Below, piece after piece: positions 56,918-64,000 of a DNA stretch of 64,000 nt; position 1 is the first letter of the stretch, and every line of letters begins with the position of its first letter. Made by a program: the position numbers and the translations under genes. The notes under the pieces are model-generated. The model ran no database searches. It saw nothing but the letters and a program-made list of their open reading frames with translations, and was not told the origin of the DNA. The DNA lies in contig OZ020616.1 in the NCBI GenBank assembly GCA_963971575.1, forward strand, positions 54,915,201 through 54,979,200, read 5' to 3'. The DNA comes from Liopterus haemorrhoidalis. Taxonomy: Eukaryota > Arthropoda > Insecta > Coleoptera > Dytiscidae.

Positions 56918-57322
56918 ACTCTGTTTCAAACGGTTAGGCGGAACTAAATGGGAATTTCGTTCTTTTAGGTTGTCACGAAAAGGGACCTTGCTTGGGTTAT
57001 TTCATTTTTCACGTTGGAATGTCAAAATTTAAAATTCCAACAATGAAACCATGGAAACGAATGACATATGTCAAACTTAAATTAATTTTCTTACATATTT
57101 TAATGACAAAAAATAAATAAATGGGATATTTGTATTAAGAATGACACAAAAAATCAAAATATAAAGAAAATGACATTTTAAAATGATATTAACCTTAACC
57201 AAAAAATGTTTGTTGCAAGTATGATTTACAAAGCTTAAACAAAACGGCTGAAAAGCATTATTTAAACGATGAAAGTAACTAGATTGCAAAATCTAGTTCC
57301 GCCTAATTGTTTGGAACAGACT
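56918..57322. mobile_element. TTAGGCGGAACTA MITE nested in the Harbinger-like MITE
   Basis: 405 bp with ends ACTCTGTTTCAAACGGTTAG and the complement of AGTCTGTTCCAAACAATTAG, both followed by gcggaacta. ttac flanks it at 56914-56917 and 57323-57326, a possible 4-bp duplication. A second copy lies inside the hAT element at 47783-48556. Confidence 0.8.
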
Positions 57323-57519
57323 TTACTATCAATTTCCAAAACTTTTCCTATTTCGTCCCACACTTTATTTGTTTTCCTAATATTCTTGTAATCAGAATGT
57401 GCTAAGTCATACAAAATTAAATGATCCTTTACTGACCTATGATTTTTTCTGTTAAATTATCTATTTTCGACATTATTTTCTTAAATATATTCACTCTGTG
57501 GTATATAAACAATGAATAT

Positions 57520-57664
57520 CGCGCGGCCTAACGCAACTTGTCGAGTTTGGCCGCCAGTGTTTGGTGATCGCTAGACTGAACGCTGCAGTCGGTGGCGTTC
57601 TCAGATAGCGGAACGCTTGTATGTGCGTGGTCTCATTGTATTGTATAGGTTGCGTTAGGCCGCT
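57520..57664. repeat. Inverted pair gcggcctaacgcaac inside the Harbinger-like MITE
   Basis: gcggcctaacgcaac at about 57523 faces gttgcgttaggccgc ending at about 57663. The enclosed 115 bp could be another small nested element. Confidence 0.6.
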
Positions 57665-57865
57665 GCATTATCGCCACCGCGGCCGCTTTGGTGTGTGGAA
57701 TCCTTTATGTAGCACTGTATATCTATTAAGAAATCTCAGTTTCCAGAGAAATTATTCACATTAGTTATTTTACATTGTTCCAGTCGCAAATATCCTATGC
57801 CATTTTAGCCTGGGGACATTCTCCTTCGGCAGAAAGAATATTTTCCTTACAACGACGAGCTGTAA

Positions 57866-57908
57866 GAATTCTGAAATGTGTGAAAATTCACATTTCACAT
57901 TAATTTTT
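57866..57908 (+). mobile_element. Isolated 3' end of Helentron-like family 1
   Basis: ctgaaatgtgtgaaaattca followed by catttcacattaattttttt is the family's terminal hairpin and tail. The subterminal CCTGCGAAACCCT is absent. It joins directly to the LINE codons for RILKC. Confidence 0.6.
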
Positions 57909-59595
57909 TTAAATGATATAATTTACACGATTTATACGATTAATCGATTAATAGATTATACGATTTTGATTAAGAATAGATTATATATGTGCGAGAAATA
58001 AATATACCAATATAATGAATTTTGAGTCGGTCATGTCTTTAAACAGACATCTTTTAAAAATTCACGTTATATGAGACAAGCTTGTTAACGTAAATGTACG
58101 TAAATCCAACAGTTGTATACCATAGTTTCAGTACTGCTATGTTAACTTGTTTATTTATAAGAGAGCATTCTAGTTTTAATAATAAACGGTAAAAGCTTAC
58201 TTGGGTTTATATAATTGTTTCTTGAACATAATGCTTCGTAGCTAAAATAGTTTTAGAATAGATTAAGGGAATACTTGTTGTGAATTGTGGGAACAAAGGT
58301 AACAACCGTTTATTTACATTTACGGTTAAAGCCGAAGTATTTCATTATTTGGAAGAGCATCCATGTGGAAATGATAAATTGTTTCCATTCACTAAAATAC
58401 AGATTTAAAAGTATTATTTTCTAATAAAATTCAGAATTACTCAATCATATTTTTTTGCCAAATCAACTCGAATTGTTTCTCGTTTAGTAATAATGTTAAA
58501 AAATATACAATTTCAGAAATAGCTGCATAAAGGTTAATAACACGAGATGGTTACTAAAAAAGTGATGGCTTGTGGATTTTTGGGACAATATGAAAATTTT
58601 TGTGTAATTAAGACCGAAGATTTAGAGAATCCAGAGGACTACAGAAGTCTTTAGCATATATTAATAAAATGCAAAATCCTTGTCTGTAAAAGCCTTGTAG
58701 TTTAATATTCGTTCCTAGATTTAATATTTGAAACTCGTCATGCAATTTAACCATTCAGTCCGTATATGCCTATATTCTGCAACATTTCAAACTGTAATAT
58801 GTAAGTTTTAATTGCTTTCAGTTGCGCGTAGCATTACCTAGTAATTACATTTCTAGAGAGTACTTCTTTTGAATAATACCGCTTTCAATAACCTTATGAA
58901 GGATCAAACAATGTTTTAAAACATTGTTTTTAGAAATATTTCTCTTATTGAGAACTGAAAGTTGGTTTTGTCTTTGTCTTGAGCCAAACGAAAGGTTTTA
59001 TCTTTAGTCTTTCCAAGTATTAATTTCAAATAATTCTTATAATAAATACAAAATTATAGAGGGGGTATCGAACAACCATCCACCACCTTTATCTTGAAAA
59101 GGCGATTTGAAAATTTTGGTCACCAAAGTCTACCCAAAGAATCAAATGGAAGTATTGAAAATTTCCGGTATAAACTGGAAATACAGGATATCAAGGAAAA
59201 CTTTGATTTGTTAAATGGTAACGTATGTCGAGTTGGGTATCTTTGGATAGAGCCTGAAACGATATAACTATTACGTATTTTTTTTTTTATAGTTATTAAT
59301 TTTTACGATTAATGCAATCTTTCAATATTCTCAAACATTATAATTTATTTTTGTTCGGACTAAATTCATTTTCGTACTTAGTATCTTAAAATACCCAGAA
59401 TAGTGTACTTATATTTTGTAGTGCTGCTATTAATACCATGTTTCATAATCGTGTGCTGGCGCCATATGTTCCAGTTTCACTCTTCATATCTTTCAAGTTC
59501 AAAGTTATAAAATTAAATGATGTATTTAATTATGTTTTGCATTTTATTGAAATAAATTTATAAAATTAGATTGGAAAAATAAAGTATCATAAATG
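57909..59595. other. AT-rich DNA, nothing recognised
   Basis: No supported feature in 1.7 kb; only chance frames and short A/T runs. Confidence 0.5.
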
Positions 59596-59770
59596 AAAAC
59601 TTCCACGTCATTATCGTCATGATCTACCAGTCGGATTAACCCACTGCTGAACAAAGGTTTCCTTTACTTCTCCAAACCTTTCTGCCTTCTCTAACAATGG
59701 CAAAATTTTACTAGTTCTAATATAATCCTTTCATCTGATGAGTGTCTCGTTTCCTAGTAAATCTTCCACA
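59596..59770 (-). pseudogene. 3' end of an RTE-like LINE
   Basis: The minus strand reads GEVKETFVQQWVNPTGRS, matching the conserved RTE C-terminal end (GLEEAYVQQW). It is followed by gatcatgacgataatgacg, a decayed (GAT)n-type tail. The rest of the element is missing. Confidence 0.55.
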
Positions 59771-59779
59771 TCTGTACTA

Positions 59780-60286
59780 ATTAGTGGTGTCTCGGATATC
59801 CGTTAGCGGATGCTCTGCAAAAAATAAAATTCCTTATCTGGGTCCGAACTCGTTTTTCCAAGCCATATCTTAAACGGATATCATATAGATAAATTCGAAT
59901 TAATTTTTATATAAGCTTGCATTTAATAATGCTCAAGGTGGAGATATTGAAGAAATGTCAAGTCGGGAATTACATTATTTGCTGGTGATTTTCGAATGTT
60001 CTAGTATGCATTAAATATTCAAGTAAAATTTATTAAATCAAAGTCAATGAGTGAGAGTTTTTGCACTCAGCTAAATTGTTTCAGTTGACATGTTTTTGTT
60101 TATAGGTTCCGCGAGACACATCAAACTATCTCATTAAGGTCATTCATTTTTCTATTTAAATGCAAGATCCGTATCCACGGATCAAGATAAAAATAGTTAG
60201 TTAGTTAGTTAAAATTTTTGGCGCACAGCAACAAAGGCTATGTGCGGCTACCGCAGCCCATCTAAATGACTATACTATATATTAAA
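59780..60286. other. AT-rich DNA with part of a dispersed repeat
   Basis: 59888-59925 is the inverted match to 5817-5855. A short (AGTT)n run lies at 60197-60212. No gene was seen. Confidence 0.4.
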
Positions 60287-61129
60287 AATTGATGTGAAGT
60301 GTGAATATTCACACATTTCAGGGTTTCGCAGGTATATAATAAGTGAAGGCGGTATGCTGAGTGTGTAGGACAAATTTTACTTTGTAGTAATCACGGCAAA
60401 ATGAACGATATTTTTAAAATAATTTATCGTCTGTTAATCATATAATAAGCTGGTTAATAAATTTACGCTCATAAAAATTAAATACAACATTTGTCAAAAT
60501 ATAACTATAATTTTGACAAAATAATTTCAACATAATAAAAATGCAAAAAAAAAAACAGAAAAAATAAAATTCACTCCGCCGTACTCGAACTCGAAACCCT
60601 TCGTTTTCCAGCCAGTTTAAGAGTGCTCTAACGCATGTAGCCATCTCACGCCATGCATGTGAGTGTCTTACATTGGTATAACTTTTGTACTTTGTGAACC
60701 AAAAACCACAAAAAATGCGTTATTTTCCAAAAACATAATCTGATCAAAAATTCCTGTTGTACTATTTCGGTTCACACCAATACACATTACTTAGAATTTT
60801 TTCAGATTTTTAGTTTAAACCATCTGGGCTACAGGGTGTGGGACAAAATTTTTTTTGCACATTTTTGGCAAAAATCGAATCAAAATAATTTATTTTGCAA
60901 AAATAAAAATTTGATCGTTAATCCACGTACTAAGGGCATTCATTTGATACCCTACTCAGAATTTAAAAAAAATATTTTTGTTTTCGATGAGCACATATTT
61001 GTTTATATTTTTAGGGGGGTATGTTTTTTAGATGTTTTAGTATTTTTCCTATGTGCGGGTCAAAGAGTTGTATAAGCATGCCAAATTTCAACTCTCTAGG
61101 TTTAGCCGTTTGGCTACAATTTTTACCGA

Positions 61130-61205
<76 letters not shown>

Positions 61206-61256
61206 CAAAATGACGGTATAAGGGTTTTTTGGTCATACCTACAAAACCCTAAAAAC
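60287..61256 (-). mobile_element. Helentron-like element family 1, copy H
   Basis: The most complete reverse copy. Hairpin GTGTGAATATTCACAC 60299-60314, AGGGTTTCGCAGG 60320-60332, a B-type 3' region, the TTTGTCAAAAT inverted block, a tRNA-like module, the core, (CAGA)n 61131-61203, and the far start CCTACAAAACCCT 61238-61250. Confidence 0.85.
60571..60660 (-). other. tRNA-like module in Helentron-like copy H
   Basis: The minus strand reads atggctacatgcgttagagc as an A-box-like tract and gggtttcgagttcgagtac as a B-box-like tract. It is nearly the same variant as in copy B. Confidence 0.5.
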
Positions 61257-61319
61257 AATAAATAAATAAAATCATTAAAAATACGCATACTCAATAAAAG
61301 AAATCTTGCACTGACAAAC

Positions 61320-61532
61320 ACAAATAAATAATATAAAAGGTTTATTCGAAAATTTAAACAGACTCAGGGTGATGGTAAGAGGTTACAAAGGGGCCAATTA
61401 CCATCGAACATCACAGTCAATAACTAGAAACACATTGTTATTAAAATAAGGTGCAAGACTTCACACATAAAACAATAAGTTCGATTCTCTCAGGAAGAGT
61501 ATCAGCCTGTCCACGAGTACCCTATCGTCACC
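61320..61532 (-). mobile_element. 3' untranslated region of the RNase H LINE
   Basis: After the stop near 61533 about 200 bp of non-coding sequence ends, on the minus strand, in gaataaaccttttatattat. Confidence 0.6.
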
Positions 61533-62163
61533 TTAAGCAACTGACAGGTCATAGCACAGGCCTAACCTCTCCCTGACATCCTCGAACTGTACACATTCAG
61601 TTAAAATGTGTAACACAGACAAATCTGTGTTACACGTCTCATAGATAGGGGACTTTTCACCTCGAAGGAGGTGTCCATGGGTCCACCAACAGTGACCTAT
61701 ACGGAGGCATGTAATGGCGGTTTCCTCCCTGCGGTTAATCCTGCAGGAAAAACCCCATGGTTTAACGTCTCCCTTAATCTGTCGCAACTTAACGTTCTGT
61801 GTGCGGCTCCCCTCATGTTGCCACATGTCTATAACCAGGTGTTTCAGATGACTCTTTGCGTCATCTGGAAAAATGAAACACATCAATCATAGGTCTGTGA
61901 GAGGCGGCTTTTGCAGCTGCATCTGCCGCTTCGTTGCCTTTAATACCAACATGTCCCGGTATCCAAAACAGCTCTACCCTCACATTCTGAGCATTCAGAT
62001 TGTGGAGTAGCAACCGGGTCTTTAGTACAAGAGGATGCACTGGATCTGGATCTTGGATACTGTTCAGAGCGCTCAGCGAGTCAGTCAAGATAACACTTGA
62101 CCGACTTTGCTCTGACGAAACAAAACACAGGGCCTTGAAAATAGCGTACAGCTCAGCAGTCAA
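61533..62163 (-). pseudogene. I/R1-like LINE tail with RNase H, frameshifted
   Basis: The minus frame opens inside the RNase H domain (TAELYAIFKALCFVSSEQS with the glutamate, VILTDSLSALNSI with the aspartate, VELFWIPGHVGIKGNEAADA with the last aspartate intact). A one-base shift in a T-run near 61868 moves the rest to another frame (FIFPDDAKSHL, KLRQIKGDVKPW, AITCLRIGHCWWTHGHLL, CNTDLSVLHILTEC). The first RNase H aspartate and all upstream domains are cut off at about 62163. A 12-bp perfect hairpin (gtgtaacacaga and complement) lies at 61608-61635. Confidence 0.8.
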
Positions 62164-62165
62164 GA

Positions 62166-62614
62166 TAAAAATAATCCATATCCGTATCTGTATACTCGGA
62201 TCTGACTTTTTATGTGATACGGTACATCGCTAATACTAATATTTAAATTAGTTCCTTTGTGTATGTATGTTACCTCAAAACTAAAGAATCGCTGCATTAA
62301 TTTTTAAAAATATACCAGTGTGTTGATGGCTTCGTTTATGGTAAATATATGCTATTTTTATAACTCTCAGAGTCCCTGAATTTTTTAAAATAATTAATAC
62401 TAAGCGAAAACATTAAAACTATATAGAAATAATTTGCCTAAGAACATAAATGGTAATAAATATGTATCTAATTATCCTGCAAAAATTTGGTTTACACCAG
62501 TATGTTGAGAAAGTCTTTTCGCGGGCTGAAGCTATTTTTTTATTCATTACAACTTATTAAAAAACTCATGCCCTCTGTAAACAGAAAGAAAGATGAAGGG
62601 TGGGTGCCTAGGAG
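62166..62614. other. AT-rich DNA, nothing recognised
   Basis: No supported feature. Confidence 0.5.
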
Positions 62615-63515
62615 GGTCAAAATTAACCTTGGTTTTAAGCAAATATTTCTACGTTATATGTAAAATCGTTCTAAAAATTGATAGGCCTATCTCGCTAGGT
62701 AGGCGAAATAAAACAGAGAAATATGAAAAATCTAAGACAACGGCCACATCAGCTAGTTATTTAATAACATTTATTTAGAATTTATTATTATTAATGTATG
62801 TTATTATTTCTATTACTGTTTTCTCGCTAGTTTCCGAATTAAGTCTATTGTATTATTTGTATTTATGACTTTATTGTATGATGCTATGTATAGATATATA
62901 CAATATTATGTCACTGGCATAATTTTAGTTTTAATTTTTTATATGTAAATAGTGCCACATTGTTATTGGGTTTGTCTTATTATGTGGCCGAAATTAATAA
63001 AATAAAATAAAATAAAAATAAAAAAAAAGATTGAACATTAATTTTGAGTAAATCGTTCTAAACTACAAATGATTCTAGCTATATGTAAAATCATTCTAAA
63101 TAATGATAGACGAAATAGGTTGTTATACGAAGGAAAACGGAAAGATACAGAGAGATATGAAGCGTGGAAGACAATGGACACACCAGCTAGTTGTTCAATA
63201 AGATTGAACTTTAATTTTGAGCAAATCGTTCTAAACTACAAATATTTCTGCGGTATACGTAAAATCATTATAAAAAATTGGTAAGCAAGGTGTTATGATA
63301 ATCAAGGTAGAATGATAGGCAAGGTAGGATGATAGGAAAGGCAGGACGATAATCAAGGTAGGATGATGGACAAGGTAGGATAATAGGAAACAGAGAGACA
63401 ACGACCACACCAACTAGTTGTTTAATAAAATTGATCCATAATTCTGAGCCAATAGTTCAAAACTACAAATATTTCTGCGCAATACGTAAAATTATTCTAA
63501 AAAATTAATTCTAAC
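62615..63515. repeat. Tandem repeat, four diverged ~170-220-bp units
   Basis: Units share tgagcaaatcgttctaaact, acaaatatttctgcg, tacgtaaaatcattctaaa and a cagctagttgttcaataa end. They lie at about 62622-62770, 63030-63202, 63203-63427 and 63428-63510. Unit 3 contains a (gataggcaaggtaggat)n minisatellite at 63282-63392. A foreign piece separates units 1 and 2. Confidence 0.75.
62772..63029 (+). mobile_element. Probable retroelement 3' end inserted in the tandem repeat
   Basis: The segment ends gtggccgaaattaataaaat and then (AAAAT)n, the look of a LINE or SINE 3' tail, and it breaks the periodicity of the tandem repeat. No protein frame remains. Confidence 0.5.
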
Positions 63516-64000
63516 TGTTATTATCTGTTTTTATATGTAAGAATTTATCAGTTCACTTCTTATAATATATATATTTGCTATAATTAATATGTAGATTTAT
63601 ATAATTAATAAGAAGCAAATATATGTTATTATTGATTATTTGTTTCGCACAGGACTGGATTAATATATAATAAGGCTCTAAAAAAAGGAGCTGCTTATAG
63701 AGATATGTGTAGCTCAAGAAAACAGAATGAGTTGATAGAAGATCTAGCAAGTATTATTGTACAAAATACTTGGAAATAGCACTTAACAGAGCTAAAAGAT
63801 TTGAGTGACTGGGGAAAAGTAGCGTAAGAAAAGTGCTGCCTAGACTAGAGCCGGTACTGGACCCATGATGCAATTGTGTCTCAATTATACACATATAAGC
63901 ACTAATAATACAAGCCGACTTTAATTATCAATAAACTATTTAAATTTATTAAACTTATACAGTTTTTGTTAGAATGTCTATTAATTGGTTAATAGAAAAT
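63516..64000. other. AT-rich DNA, nothing recognised
   Basis: No supported feature to the window end. Confidence 0.5.

Larger units (their letters stand above)
56699..57704. mobile_element. PIF/Harbinger-like MITE with TTA duplication
   Basis: 1,006 bp with 33-bp perfect inverted termini beginning AGGATTCCACACACCAAAGC and continuing ggccgcggtggcg. TTA flanks both sides (56696-56698 and 57705-57707). A 3-bp TTA duplication is typical of PIF/Harbinger. The ends are strikingly GC-rich (repeated gcggta, gcggccac units at 56717-56820) against the AT-rich surroundings. No transposase is present. Confidence 0.85.
55925..57865 (+). pseudogene. Jockey/CR1-like LINE reverse transcriptase, split by a MITE
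   Basis: Frames from about 56020 read VFSKVLEKIM, FNDSQFGYRSKRSTCDAILH, VFDCVSLKILIEKLKKYGFD, LPLDIGVPQGSILAALLFII and YVNDFPSC. The catalytic box YVDDTNIIVTSNS is at about 56479, then FLGVHLDTSLKWHHHVSSL. At 56698 a Harbinger-like MITE interrupts. The LINE resumes at 57705 with FQSQISYAILAWGHSPSAER and IFSLQRRAVRILKC. This order is that of a jockey- or CR1-type reverse transcriptase. Several stops and frameshifts make it inactive. No endonuclease remains upstream. Confidence 0.85.

Noticed and set aside
61011..61321. Frames with Asp-Arg-Gln-Thr or Cys-Leu-Ser-Val repeats
   Set aside because: They are the (CAGA)n tract of Helentron-like copy H; the same artefact occurs at 45687-46113 and 23068-23259.
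63282..63392. Regularly spaced short repeats considered as a CRISPR-like array
   Set aside because: The units are contiguous with no unique spacers, and the genome is eukaryotic.

Overview
This window is AT-rich, intron-poor eukaryotic DNA made almost entirely of transposable elements and their remains. The mixture (mariner lineages, RTE-, R1- and jockey-like LINEs, a Penelope-like element, hAT, Harbinger-like and CACTA-like DNA elements, and Helitron/Helentron-like short elements carrying GTCT microsatellites) points to an insect with a large repeat-rich genome. The species cannot be told from the sequence. I see no complete host gene. The only host-like coding piece is a 101-base first exon of a possible THAP-domain protein at 11377-11477, followed by a good splice donor.

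Layout. 0-5.8 kb: a hAT MITE inside or beside a larger inverted-repeat element, a decayed mariner (2058-3322), the first Helentron-like copy and an RTE fragment. 6.4-7.7, 30.4-31.7 and 54.5-55.8 kb: three near-identical DD41D mariner-group elements, each with a TA duplication and each broken at a different place. 9.2-13.6 kb: an R4/Dong-like endonuclease tail, a Helentron-like copy, a foldback MITE, the THAP exon and a LINE inside a LINE with an intact 9-bp target duplication. 14.7-15.8 and 52.5-53.7 kb: an inverted pair of an ACTGGTCAACA-ended element with an unidentified ORF. 22-30 kb: more Helentron-like copies, an R1-like LINE and a 225-bp near-perfect palindrome. 31.7-35.9 kb: a rearranged mariner and three LINE pieces. 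39.0-40.2 kb: a CACTG-ended element with many subterminal repeats. 42.4-43.3 kb: a hAT MITE nested in a hAT, both with perfect 8-bp duplications. 47-51 kb: a hAT in a LINE tail and a Mos1-like mariner in a tandem satellite. 51.7-52.5 kb: a Penelope-like GIY-YIG fragment. 55.9-57.9 kb: a jockey-like LINE split by a Harbinger-like MITE, which itself contains another MITE. 60-64 kb: a Helentron-like copy, an RNase H LINE and a tandem repeat.

The most interesting pattern is a dispersed family of eight copies or relatives that starts with AGGGTTTTGTAGG, carries a (GTCT)n tract, and ends with CCTGCGAAACCCT followed by a GTGTGAAAATTCACAC hairpin. This is the layout of Helentron-associated elements (HINE/DINE-1 type). 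In every copy one fixed internal slot holds a tRNA-like segment with A-box- and B-box-like tracts in the element's own orientation, but its sequence differs among copies. Two further families in the window, with unrelated sequence, share the same terminal plan.

Boundaries called from terminal repeats plus target duplications are firm. LINE boundaries and clade names come from motif recognition by eye.
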